A stretch of 64,000 bases of DNA from contig CAVQMN010000004.1 of the NCBI GenBank assembly GCA_963713625.1, positions 434,001-498,000 on the forward strand. The letters run 5' to 3'. Positions 37,069 to 45,889 of the stretch are shown here, in pieces. The position numbers were made by a program, and so were the translations under genes. The first letter of the stretch is position 1. Each line of letters begins with the position of its first letter. The notes beneath the pieces were generated by a model. That model was given only the letters and a program-made list of their open reading frames with translations. It was not told the DNA's origin and made no database searches. The stretch comes from Bog-756 sp963713625 (lineage in GTDB: Bacteria; Actinomycetota; Acidimicrobiia; Acidimicrobiales; RAAP-2).

Positions 37069-37962
37069 GTGCACGAGCGAGCGTTGGTCCTTCATGGTGG
37101 CGGATCCGCGGGAAACGCGTGGGAGATCGGCGTCATCGCCGGCCTGTTCGATGGCGGCGTGGATGTGACCGAGGCCGACCTGATCGTGGGAACGTCGGCC
37201 GGATCGACGGCCGCGGCCCAGATAACCAGCGGGACCCAACCGCCCGAGCTGCTGGCCACCATCCTGGCCGCCGCGCCCCGGCCCCGGAGCGGTCCGCCCG
37301 GATCCGACGGTGGACGCGTTCCCAATGCGCCGGTGGCGGATCACATGGAACGGACGAGCGCCATCATCGGCTCCGCCGGGGATGCGACCGACATGCGCCG
37401 CCGGATGGGCGCGGCGGCGCTCGAAATGGACGCGGGGTCGGACGGCTCGGCCCAGGCGCAGTGGCGCGCCACCGTCGCCGCCCGACTGCCCAGCCAGCAC
37501 TGGCCGCAGCAACCGGTGCTCATCGTGGCGGTGGATGCCCATACCGGTGAGCCGGTCGTGTTCGACCGCCACAGTGGTGTCGACCTGGTGGATGCTGTCG
37601 CCGCCAGCTGTGCCAATGGCTTCGGTGTCCCTCCGTACGGCATCGGCGGCAGCCGCTACATCGACGGCGGCTACCGACGCAACGAGAATGCCGACCTGGC
37701 CGCCGGGTACGCACGGGTGCTGGTGCTGTCGCCGTTCGGCGGCAGATCACGGCATCCGCCGGAGTGGCGCATGCACCTCACGACCCAGGTCGACGAACTA
37801 CGCGCCGGCGGCAGCCGGGTCGAGACCGTCTTCCCGGACCGCAACTCCCGCGACGCCTTCGGCGTCAATATGATGGATCCGTCGACGCGCCCTCCCGCCG
37901 CTCGAGCCGGGTACGACCAAGGTGGAGCGCTGGCCGGGCCGCTCGGCGGATTCTGGCGCTGA
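37069..37962 (+). CDS. patatin-like phospholipase family protein
   Basis: A 297-residue patatin-fold hydrolase: GGGSAG near the N-terminus (oxyanion), nucleophile GTSAGS (about residues 43-48), and catalytic Asp in YIDGGYRRNENADLA. A Ser-Asp dyad lipid acyl hydrolase. GTG start at 37069, eight bases after TAACGT (37055-37060); leaderless. Substrate lipid unknown. Confidence 0.88.
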   Translation: MHERALVLHGGGSAGNAWEIGVIAGLFDGGVDVTEADLIVGTSAGSTAAAQITSGTQPPELLATILAAAPRPRSGPPGSDGGRVPNAPVADHMERTSAIIGSAGDATDMRRRMGAAALEMDAGSDGSAQAQWRATVAARLPSQHWPQQPVLIVAVDAHTGEPVVFDRHSGVDLVDAVAASCANGFGVPPYGIGGSRYIDGGYRRNENADLAAGYARVLVLSPFGGRSRHPPEWRMHLTTQVDELRAGGSRVETVFPDRNSRDAFGVNMMDPSTRPPAARAGYDQGGALAGPLGGFWR

Positions 37963-38125
37963 CGCCCGGCGGACCAGTCGACCCGGTGGGCGTGACCACA
38001 CCGGCGCACGGCTCCGATGGGTGCGGGCCGCCGCCGCCCCCCGGGTGGGTGACGAGCCGGTCACGGGTGATCTGGGACGACCGGCAGGCCGGTGGCGCCA
38101 CCGCCGGACGCTACAGTGACCGTCC

Positions 38126-39331
38126 GTGGACGGAGCCGACACCGGGGGGGAGATCCGGTTCCCCGAGGCCTTCCTCTGGGGCGCGGCCACCGCCGCCCAT
38201 CAGATCGAGGGCGGCAACGTCAACAACGATTCGTGGGTCAAAGAGCACGACCCCGACGCCGGGTATGCCGAGTCCAGCGGCGATGCCTGTGACTCGCTGC
38301 ACCGTTGGCCCGAGGACATCGAGCTGGTTGCGGCCATGGGGCTCGGTGCCTACCGGTTCTCACTCGAATGGAGCCGGATCGAGCCGGCCGAAGGCGAGTT
38401 CTCCCACGCGGCCCTGGACCATTACCGCAGGATCTGCGCGGCGTGCCGCCAACGGGACATCGTGCCGGTGGTCACGTTCCACCACTTCACCACCCCGACC
38501 TGGCTGGCCCGGCGCGGCGGGTGGGAGGCGGCCGACGGGCCCGAGCTGTTCGCCCGCTTCGTGACCCGGGCCGGCGCCCACCTCGGCGACCTCGTCGGCT
38601 GGGCCTGCACCATCAACGAGCTCAACCTCATCGGCGTCAAGGCCTACGATCCGGGTGCCTCCCAGGCCGCGGCCACCGACAACTTCACCCGCCACATGGC
38701 CATCAACGAGGCGCTGGTGCGGGCCCACCGGCTGGGTGTCGACGCCCTGCGCTCGGGCCCCGGCACCTTTCCCGTCGGGCTGACCCTGTCCATGGACGAG
38801 ATGGTCGCCGACCCGGGGGGCGACGGTGTGCTCGAGGCGGCGCAGGAAGTCCTGGAGGACCGGTTCTTCCGGGCCACCGAGGGCGACGATTTCATCGGGG
38901 TGCAGTGCTACTCGCGCGTGCACTTCGGCCCCGAAGGCCAGGCTCCCAACGATCCGAGCGTGCCCACCACCCAGATGGGCTACGAGTACTGGCCCCAGGG
39001 CGTCGAGTACTGCGCCCGTCGGGCCGCCGCCATGACCGGCCTGCCCGTGCTCCTGACCGAGAGCGGGATCGCCACCGACGACGACACCGAGCGCATCATC
39101 TTCCTCGCCGAGGTCCTGCGCGGTGTGCGGCGCGCCCTCGACGACGGTGTGGACATACCGGGGTATTTCGTTTGGAGCCTGCTCGACAACTTCGAGTGGT
39201 CCCACGGGTTCGGGCCCAAGTTCGGGCTCCACAGCGTCGATCGGCAGACATTCGACCGGCGGCCCAAGCCCAGCGCAGCGTGGTTCGGGTCGGTGGCCCG
39301 GTCGAACCGGTTGGTACCACCACCGGGCTGA
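38126..39331 (+). CDS. glycoside hydrolase family 1 (beta-glucosidase-type)
   Basis: A 401-residue GH1 enzyme. N-terminal FPEAFLWGAATAAHQIEGG, acid/base Glu in TINEL (162-166), nucleophile Glu 312 in LLTESG, and C-terminal GYFVWSLLDNFEWSHGFGPKFGL. It hydrolyses beta-glucosides or related glycosides in the cytoplasm (no signal peptide). The family is usually 440-470 residues; this is at the short end. GTG follows TACAGT (38112-38117) by eight bases. Confidence 0.92.
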   Translation: MDGADTGGEIRFPEAFLWGAATAAHQIEGGNVNNDSWVKEHDPDAGYAESSGDACDSLHRWPEDIELVAAMGLGAYRFSLEWSRIEPAEGEFSHAALDHYRRICAACRQRDIVPVVTFHHFTTPTWLARRGGWEAADGPELFARFVTRAGAHLGDLVGWACTINELNLIGVKAYDPGASQAAATDNFTRHMAINEALVRAHRLGVDALRSGPGTFPVGLTLSMDEMVADPGGDGVLEAAQEVLEDRFFRATEGDDFIGVQCYSRVHFGPEGQAPNDPSVPTTQMGYEYWPQGVEYCARRAAAMTGLPVLLTESGIATDDDTERIIFLAEVLRGVRRALDDGVDIPGYFVWSLLDNFEWSHGFGPKFGLHSVDRQTFDRRPKPSAAWFGSVARSNRLVPPPG

Positions 39332-39347
39332 GAGGAGATCCGGCCCG

Positions 39348-40412
39348 CTACTCGAGGACCATGACGCCGCGGGGCAGCACCAGCGGCAGGTCGTTGTAGG
39401 TGGCGATGCCGGGAGCAGCGGCGACCACGGCGGGGATGGCGTTGATCGGGGGTGCCGCCGTCATGATGTGTCCGAGGACCATGAAGTCGGCGATCGTCTC
39501 GGCTTCGAAATCGGGGGGCGGCAGAAAGCTGATGTTGGCCGTCACCGTCGGCCGGCCGTCGATCCGGATCACCCAGCCGTCCTGGTCGATCTTCCAGTCG
39601 GGGTCGAGCGTCTGGCCCTTCCGCCACCGGACGTTGAGCTCCACCACCACGTTGTCGGCCACCACTCCCTGCCAGCTGGCGGCCACTCCGGCCACGCACC
39701 CGGACGGGATCGTCCATGATCCGAGGTCGAGATCGGCGGTGGTCTGTGCATACTCGGCCTGGCAGCGGACATCGTCGAGCTCGACCCCGAGGGCATCGGC
39801 GACCATACGGACGGCCTCGCCGAACACCGCCGTGCCCTGCGCGGTCATCGACTGGAGCTCGGGATGGTCGATGGGCTTACCGAAGCCCACCGGGATTTCC
39901 GTGGCCGGCGAATCGTAGAACGTCGTGTCCGCGGCCTCATCGACGGTGATCTTGTCGACCCGGTCACAGATCGTGGCCGACACGACGGCCAGCAGCTCGG
40001 CGAACCCCGGGCTGATGCCGGTGCCGAAGATGGTCGATTGACCCCGCTCACAGGCCGCCACGATCCGGTCGCGGCCGGCCCCCAGGTTGTGTCCGGTGAT
40101 GAAGGCGGCGGTGGCCACCACGTTCACCCCGGCCGACAGGATGCGTTCCAGCTCACCGACGTCGAGCCACATCGGGTTGTAGACCACGCAGTCCGGCTGG
40201 AGGGCGAGCAGGGCGTCCACGTCGTCGGTGGCCGGCACGCCGAGCGGGCCGATGGCGCTCAGCTCACCGGCGTCACGACCGACCTTCTCCGGTGACCAGG
40301 CGTAACAACCGACAAGTTCGAGCGTCGGATTGGCGGCGATGGCCTGGACGGCGCTCTTCCCGACATTTCCCGTCGTCCACTGCACGACCCGGTAGGGCGG
40401 AATATTTGGCAC
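39348..40412 (-). CDS. dihydrodipicolinate-reductase-like NAD(P)H-dependent dehydrogenase
   Basis: A protein of about 354 residues of the family annotated as NAD(P)H-dependent amine dehydrogenase/dihydrodipicolinate reductase: Rossmann N-terminus RVVQWTTGNVGKSAVQAI, TGISPGFAELL, and ISFLPPPDFEAETIADFMVLGH. The substrate is not known for this group. GTG 40412 is six bases after TATGCT (40419-40424); a second GTG at 40418 is possible. Convergent with the GH1 gene. Confidence 0.85.
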   Translation of the reverse strand: MPNIPPYRVVQWTTGNVGKSAVQAIAANPTLELVGCYAWSPEKVGRDAGELSAIGPLGVPATDDVDALLALQPDCVVYNPMWLDVGELERILSAGVNVVATAAFITGHNLGAGRDRIVAACERGQSTIFGTGISPGFAELLAVVSATICDRVDKITVDEAADTTFYDSPATEIPVGFGKPIDHPELQSMTAQGTAVFGEAVRMVADALGVELDDVRCQAEYAQTTADLDLGSWTIPSGCVAGVAASWQGVVADNVVVELNVRWRKGQTLDPDWKIDQDGWVIRIDGRPTVTANISFLPPPDFEAETIADFMVLGHIMTAAPPINAIPAVVAAAPGIATYNDLPLVLPRGVMVLE

Positions 40413-40478
40413 TCGCACAGCATATCGGTGGGGCCGGGGCCGGACCGGGTCCCGATAGACGAGATGCCGGCCCTGATA

Positions 40479-41726
40479 TCAGACGCTCTTGCCCGGGATG
40501 ACCTTGCCGCACACCGGATCCGCACCCGCGATGAGATGGAAGGTGGATCCGGAGAGCTTGGTCATCCAGATGCACTCGGTCGGACCCGGTGGGCGCTGGC
40601 TCCAGTCGACGGAGAAGTGGCCGCCCCACAGCCCCGAAGCCTGGTAATCGGTGATGTGGGAGAGCGACGTGATCAGGGAGCTCGGTGTCGGATGGGCCCC
40701 CGCGCCCTGCAAGCCCTGGACCAGACCGAGGATGGAGAGGTAGCCGCAGTATTCGGCGAAGGTGGCATCGGTGTGGACACCGGCATAGGTGGCCAGTGCC
40801 TTCTGCAGCGCCTCGGTGGCCGCGGTGTGCATCTCGGGCACCTCGAAGGCCGACTCGAAATCGTCCCCCTGGGCGGCCTGGATGGCGGCCGGTCCCGAGC
40901 TGATCAGGTCACCCCCACCGCCGGTGGGGAGAACCGTCGCCTTCAGGTGGACGTTCTGCTGGTTGAGCGCGGTATCCAGCGCGAACACCGTGCTCGGCTC
41001 GGTGTCCACCACGATGGCGTTCACCCCGGCGCTCTTCATCCCGAGGGCCACCGGGGCCACGTTGGTGCTGCCGAAGGGGAAGCTGTCGTTCACATACCCG
41101 GCCTTGATGCCCTGGGCCTCGGCCGAGGCGGCCGACGACCGGGCGGCTGCCGCCGAACTGGGTGAGGCCGAGTACCCCAGCGATCCGAGATTGGTGACCC
41201 CCTGGCTCTTCAGGAACAGGCCTGTGGTCGTGTACACCTTGGTGAAGTCCAGATTGCCGATGACCGAGAACATGTTCGTGCTCGACGGGGACAACCACTC
41301 CGAGGCATCGAAGTCCGCCCCCACCACCGGGACGGCGTTGGAGGTGAGGTAGGGCGCGGCGGCGAAGGTCAGGGCCGACAGCGCAATCACCGCGAAGACG
41401 TGATCCTGCTGCACCATCTTCTGGGCCTCGGCCAGGACCCCGGTGGTGGTCGTCTGGGAATCACCGAGGATGTACTTGATCCTGTAGCCGTCGGTGGCAG
41501 CCACCCCAACCCCCGCCTTGACCCCATTGACCGAGGAGGCGAACTCGGACGCCGCCGGTCCCGAGAGATCGGTCAGCACCCCGACGGTGAAGGTCTTCGA
41601 GCCTCCGGAGCCCGCGCCGGTGGTCGTACTCACCGTCCCGCCACCACCACTGCACGAAGTGAGGACGACAAGGACGATGCAGGACAGTCCGGCGGCGAGC
41701 GTCCGGCTCTTGCACTGTGGCATCAC
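40479..41726 (-). CDS. ABC-type substrate-binding lipoprotein, Leu/Ile/Val-binding (LivK/ANF receptor) fold
   Basis: A 415-residue extracytoplasmic protein. Lipoprotein signal with lipobox LTSC, followed by a Gly/Ser/Thr-rich tether, then TVGVLTDLSGPAASEF of the periplasmic-binding type I fold, with ligand-pocket region PVVGADFDASEWLSPSS. It probably binds an amino acid or aromatic/organic acid. GGGGGAG precedes the ATG pair. No permease or ATPase genes of the Liv type are in the window. Confidence 0.9.
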   Translation of the reverse strand: MMPQCKSRTLAAGLSCIVLVVLTSCSGGGGTVSTTTGAGSGGSKTFTVGVLTDLSGPAASEFASSVNGVKAGVGVAATDGYRIKYILGDSQTTTTGVLAEAQKMVQQDHVFAVIALSALTFAAAPYLTSNAVPVVGADFDASEWLSPSSTNMFSVIGNLDFTKVYTTTGLFLKSQGVTNLGSLGYSASPSSAAAARSSAASAEAQGIKAGYVNDSFPFGSTNVAPVALGMKSAGVNAIVVDTEPSTVFALDTALNQQNVHLKATVLPTGGGGDLISSGPAAIQAAQGDDFESAFEVPEMHTAATEALQKALATYAGVHTDATFAEYCGYLSILGLVQGLQGAGAHPTPSSLITSLSHITDYQASGLWGGHFSVDWSQRPPGPTECIWMTKLSGSTFHLIAGADPVCGKVIPGKSV

Positions 41727-41869
41727 GTCTCTCCCCCCCGGGGTCGGCGAGCCCTCCCCCGAGTCGACACGGTCCGATCACCCGGCCCCGCGAAGGCTAA
41801 CGGTCATCGGCCCACCCTGCTCTGTTGTTGCGCCCTCAACCATCGCCCGACGGCCACGGGAAAATGCGG

Positions 41870-43015
41870 TCAATCGGTAGGGCGCTCGTCCGTGTCGATC
41901 CGCTTTCTCCCCAACTCGACGGGAACGTAGGCGGGATCGTCCTCGCTGCGCATGCTGAAGCGCCACTTGCAGCACACATCCCCCGGGTCCCTCCGGGGTG
42001 GAATGGCCAGGATGTCGACCTTCATATTCGGGTTGTACATCTCGGTCGTCTTGATCATCGACTTCGGACAGGTGGAGTGGCAGTTCTTCTCCAGGATGTC
42101 CGGTCGCCCCATCGTCTCCCACTGATCGGCGGCGACGCACCGGTTGAAGGTCATGATGCCCACCTCGGGCTCGGGCATCTCGAAAGAGAGGTCGAAGGCC
42201 TTGCCGGGCAGAGCGGTGGCGTCGATCTGCAGATCCTTCATCCAGTCGGCGACCGTGTTGCCGGTGATGCCCAGGTACTCGGCTTTGAGCTCCTTCACTC
42301 CGGGCAGCACGGAATCACCCCACAGCGTCCACTGGATGTCGAACATGGTGTCGAGCCCGTAGCGCACGGTGATCTGGGTGGCCCATGCCTCGATGCACTG
42401 CAGCAGGTACTCGTGGCTGCCGAGGAACCAGGTGACCAGCTGGGTCTTCGAAAGGTCGGCGGCCTCCGGGCCGGTGGTGAACAGCCCCGAGTAGACGACC
42501 CGGGTACCGACCCGCTCCTCGGCGGGGACCAGTCGGTTGGGGTCGTCGTAGTGGGTGTCGGTGGGCAGGAACTCGCGCCTCATGCGCTCCAGCTCCGGGC
42601 TGATCTGGTCGTTCCAGGCGGTCCACTCGATGTCGGCCATCGTGTCGTCGCCGTAACGCCTGGCCACCTCGGCGGCCCATCCGTCGAGCACCAGCTGCAG
42701 GTACCGTTCGCTCCACGGGAGGAACTTGGTGGCCAGGGCCTTCGTGGAGAAGTCGGTGAAGCGCAGGTCCGCCCGGTAGGGACCGCTGTAGTCGGGCAGC
42801 TCGGCCCCGGAGTCGACATCGAGCTCTTGGCGGATGTCGAGGTCGCCCTTCTTGTAGGTGACGGAGTCGTCCACCCGGGGGAACTTGGGGAAATCGGTCA
42901 GGTCGACCCCCAGCATGAGGACGAAATCGTCGGCCACGACACCCTCGTCGAGATGGGCACCGGGCTTCCGGATCTCCAGGAACTCGTCGAGCTGCGAGTC
43001 GGTCGGTTCTGACAC
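41870..43015 (-). CDS. internally duplicated protein related to L-2-amino-thiazoline-4-carboxylic acid hydrolase (DUF6125-like)
   Basis: A 381-residue soluble protein. Two tandem ~75-residue units: about 76-150 (YSGPYRADLRF..., RYGDDTMADIEWTAWND) and about 175-249 (YSGLFTTGPEA..., RYGLDTMFDIQWTLWGD). The C-terminal part (about 285-352) has an ATC-hydrolase-like CVAADQWETMGRPDIL..., NCHSTCPK and CCKWRF, rich in Cys that could bind metal or a thiol substrate. GTG 43015 with GGGAGG upstream; the longer frame is rejected. Divergent from a TetR gene and flanked by binding-protein genes. Confidence 0.72.
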   Translation of the reverse strand: MSEPTDSQLDEFLEIRKPGAHLDEGVVADDFVLMLGVDLTDFPKFPRVDDSVTYKKGDLDIRQELDVDSGAELPDYSGPYRADLRFTDFSTKALATKFLPWSERYLQLVLDGWAAEVARRYGDDTMADIEWTAWNDQISPELERMRREFLPTDTHYDDPNRLVPAEERVGTRVVYSGLFTTGPEAADLSKTQLVTWFLGSHEYLLQCIEAWATQITVRYGLDTMFDIQWTLWGDSVLPGVKELKAEYLGITGNTVADWMKDLQIDATALPGKAFDLSFEMPEPEVGIMTFNRCVAADQWETMGRPDILEKNCHSTCPKSMIKTTEMYNPNMKVDILAIPPRRDPGDVCCKWRFSMRSEDDPAYVPVELGRKRIDTDERPTD

Positions 43016-43112
43016 GGTGATCCTCCCTTGTCTGGTGCCGGCGGCCCGGCGCCGGCCGACGGACCGGCCCACGGACGGGGACGACGAGCCCCACCGACCA
43101 GCCGTCCGAGAG

Positions 43113-43158
43113 GGTAGCCGATCGGCTAGGCAGTGACAACGGTGGCTACCCTGGTGGG
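43113..43158 (+). promoter_or_regulatory. palindromic operator and -10 box of the TetR gene
   Basis: TAGCCGATCGGCTA (43115-43128) is a perfect 14-bp palindrome in the divergent spacer. The half-site GGTAGCC (43113-43119) recurs inverted as GGCTACC at 43144-43150, overlapping TACCCT (43147-43152), which is six bases before the TetR ATG (leaderless). This fits autoregulation and control of the divergent gene at 43015. Confidence 0.65.
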
Positions 43159-43749
43159 ATGGTTCCCGCACGCGACGTCGACACCAGGGACTCGGAGCCC
43201 GTGCCGCGCAGCGCGGCGAAGGAACGGGTCATCAGCGCCGCCCTCGACCTGTTCGCCCAACACGGGGTGGGCGGGACCTCCCTCCAGATGATCGCCGACG
43301 CCATCGGCGTGACCAAGGCCGCCGTGTACCACCAGTTTCCGAGCAAAGAAGAGATCGTGCTGGCTGCCGCCGAGGTCGAACTGACCAATGTCGAAGCGGC
43401 CATCGAAGCAGCCGAAGCCGAGCCCACCCGGGACCGGGCACGCGACGTGTTGATCACCCGCATCGTCGACCTGGCCGTGGAGCGCCGTCGCATGGAGAGC
43501 ACGCTGCTCGGCGATCCGGTCATCATCCGCTACTTCGCCCACCACGAACCCTTCCGGCTGGTCATGGACCGCCTCTACCGACTCCTGATGGGCGATGACG
43601 CCGGGCCCGACGGCCGGGTCCCCGCGGCCATGCTCTCCGCCGCCATCGGCGGTGCCGTCATGCACCCGCTGGTGGCCGATCTCGATGACGACACCCTCCG
43701 ATCGCAACTGCTGCATCTGGCCCGGCGGTTCCTCGATCTCCCCGATTGA
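43159..43749 (+). CDS. TetR-family transcriptional regulator
   Basis: A 196-residue regulator. HTH: RVISAALDLFAQHGVGGTSLQMIADAIGVTKAAVYHQFPSKEEIVLAA (about 22-70). The C-terminal helical domain would bind an effector. Overlapping operator-like palindrome described separately. It probably controls the divergent ATC-hydrolase-like gene and possibly the binding-protein gene downstream. Confidence 0.92.
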   Translation: MVPARDVDTRDSEPVPRSAAKERVISAALDLFAQHGVGGTSLQMIADAIGVTKAAVYHQFPSKEEIVLAAAEVELTNVEAAIEAAEAEPTRDRARDVLITRIVDLAVERRRMESTLLGDPVIIRYFAHHEPFRLVMDRLYRLLMGDDAGPDGRVPAAMLSAAIGGAVMHPLVADLDDDTLRSQLLHLARRFLDLPD

Positions 43750-43863
43750 GGCGGTGACCGGCCAGCCTGGTCGGGTCGGCGCTCACCACTGCGGATGATG
43801 CCGCCGGCAAGGCGGCTACCAACCCTGTATGGTCCCGATGGAGGTCACCGGGCGGAGGTTCGA

Positions 43864-45198
43864 ATGACATCGGAGAGCGGAGGCACCGTGGACCGACAGC
43901 GCCAGATGAGCGTCCGGAAGCGGCGGTCTCCACTGGCCACGGCCGGCGTCTGTCTGGTCGTCGCCGCCCTGCTCGCCGCCTGTTCCTCGACCAACTCGGC
44001 GGACACCGTGGCCAGTGGTTCCTCGACTCCACCCATCCCGACGTCGGCCTTCCAGGACCGTACCGGAGTGACATCCACGTCGGTGACCATCGGCAACGTG
44101 TCGACCCAGACGGCCGGCCTCTTCACCGGCGCCGCGGTGGGCACCGAGGCCTACGCGGCCTACGTCAACTCACAGGGCGGGGTCAACGGCCGCAAGATCG
44201 TGGTGTCGAGCGCCGACGACCACTTCGAAGGGGCGCTCAACAAGCAGGCCGTCCAGAGCGTCATCCAGTCCGACTTCGCCAGCGTGGGCGGTCTCTCGCT
44301 CGAGGACAGCTACAGCGAGCCGCTCATCGCCGCCGATCCCGGATTTCCCGACATCACCGCGTCGCTCGACCCGGCGACCGAGAAGCTCCCGAACAACTTC
44401 AGCCCCGTCCCGGCTTCGAACGGATGGCCGACCGGCCCGCTCCTCTATTTCAAGCAGAAGTACCCGACGAAGATCGCCCACGCGGCCACGATCATCGCCG
44501 ACCTGCCGTCGACGGAACTGGCCTGGAGCAACGAGCTGGCCGCCATGCACCACCTCGGCTACAAGGTCCTCTATGACCCGGCGCTGTCGCCGACCACGAC
44601 GGACTTCACCGAACAGGTGGTGGCCATGAAGAACGCCGGCGTGCAGATCCTCTTTCTCGAGCAGGAACCGCAGAACTATGCCTCGGCCATCTTCCGGGAC
44701 CTCGACCAGCAGAACTTCCACCCGGTGGTGGTACTCGGCGCCGCCTCTTACAGCTCGCAGCTGATCGGCAATGCCGGGGGACCTCACGCGGTCGACGGGG
44801 CCTACCTGGAGCAGGCCGCCTCCCTCTACCTGGGGGAGGACGCATCCCAGATTCCGACGATCACCACGTTGAACACCTGGATCCAGAAGGTCTCCCCGGG
44901 GTTCACGCCTGACTTCTTCACGCTCAGCGGGTGGCTGTGTGCCGAACTGTTCGTCGATGCCCTCCGCCATGCCGGAACCGACCCGAGCCGAGGGTCGGTC
45001 CTCCAGGCCCTGCGAAAGATCACCGCCTTCGACAGCGGCAATCTCATCCCGGTGAGCAACCCGGCCGGCAAGGTGCCGATCACCTGCTACATCCTGGGCC
45101 AGGTCGAGGGGGGCACGTTCCAGCGGCTCGACGACCCCCCGATCAACAGCTCAACCAAGGGATTCCGTTGCGACGGGACCTACTACCGGGCGGGTTGA
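43864..45198 (+). CDS. ABC-type substrate-binding lipoprotein, LivK/ANF-receptor fold
   Basis: A 444-residue exported protein: signal with lipobox LLAACSS, then VTIGNVSTQTAGLF..., ASVGGLSLEDSYSEPLI, and a C-terminal GVLQALRKITAF-type region (SVLQALRKITAFDSG). ATG 43864 has GGAGGT six bases upstream; ATG 43795 and 43906 are alternatives. Like the minus-strand homologue at 40479, it lacks an adjacent transporter, so it may serve a permease elsewhere or act as a sensor. Confidence 0.9.
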   Translation: MTSESGGTVDRQRQMSVRKRRSPLATAGVCLVVAALLAACSSTNSADTVASGSSTPPIPTSAFQDRTGVTSTSVTIGNVSTQTAGLFTGAAVGTEAYAAYVNSQGGVNGRKIVVSSADDHFEGALNKQAVQSVIQSDFASVGGLSLEDSYSEPLIAADPGFPDITASLDPATEKLPNNFSPVPASNGWPTGPLLYFKQKYPTKIAHAATIIADLPSTELAWSNELAAMHHLGYKVLYDPALSPTTTDFTEQVVAMKNAGVQILFLEQEPQNYASAIFRDLDQQNFHPVVVLGAASYSSQLIGNAGGPHAVDGAYLEQAASLYLGEDASQIPTITTLNTWIQKVSPGFTPDFFTLSGWLCAELFVDALRHAGTDPSRGSVLQALRKITAFDSGNLIPVSNPAGKVPITCYILGQVEGGTFQRLDDPPINSSTKGFRCDGTYYRAG

Positions 45199-45286
45199 GG
45201 TCGATGGCGCCGGCTGGACCCGGGGCGCCCGCCGGCTCCGGGGCGCGGCCAAAACGAGCCGGGTCACCGGACTGACCCAGGGTGCC

Positions 45287-45784
45287 TCAATCGCCGACCT
45301 GGCCGTCGATCTCTTCCCGCATGAGATCGAGGTGGCCGGCATGGCGAGCGGTTTCCTCCAGCATGTGGACCATGACCCACCGGAGGCTGACACGGTCGCC
45401 GAACCTCGTTTCCCCCGCGCTCAGGGCATCCAGTGAGAGGGTCCGGTGGGCCACCCGCCTCGAGTGTTCGACCTCGGCCCGGTAGAAGGTGAGGACGGAT
45501 TCGACGGTCTCGTCGCCGCCGATGGCGAACTCGGGCGAATTGTCACCATCCTCGTCGATCGCCTCGACATCCTCACCGGCAAAGACGTCGCGGAACCAGC
45601 CCCGCTCGACCCAGCCGAGATGTTTGACGACCCCGAGCGCAGACATGCCGCTGGCCGTCCGCGGCCGCGTGGCGTCGTCAAACTCGAGACCATCGACCTT
45701 GCGCTCGACCACCGCCCGGTACCAGTCGAGCGAACCCTCGAGGGTTTCCCGCTCTCCTCGCCGCACACCCAGGGTGTCCTCCAC
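45287..45784 (-). CDS. DinB/DUF664-family protein
   Basis: A 165-residue four-helix-bundle protein: VVKHLGWVERGWFRDVFAG, TLSLDALSAGETRFGDRVSLRWVMVHMLEETARHAGHLDLMREEIDG. His residues in VKHLG, HMLEE and HAGHLD are the usual DinB metal ligands. Family members are thiol-dependent transferases or stress proteins. GTG 45784 is six bases after TAAGCT (45791-45796, minus strand). Convergent with the binding-protein gene. Confidence 0.9.
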   Translation of the reverse strand: MEDTLGVRRGERETLEGSLDWYRAVVERKVDGLEFDDATRPRTASGMSALGVVKHLGWVERGWFRDVFAGEDVEAIDEDGDNSPEFAIGGDETVESVLTFYRAEVEHSRRVAHRTLSLDALSAGETRFGDRVSLRWVMVHMLEETARHAGHLDLMREEIDGQVGD

Positions 45785-45889
45785 GAGGAAAGCTTATGCT
45801 CACCAGACCGGTGACCCGCCCCGGGGCCGGGACGAACCGACCCGGTTGTTCGAGAACAGGCGGCCGGAGCCGGAAGGTGAGCGAGCGAG

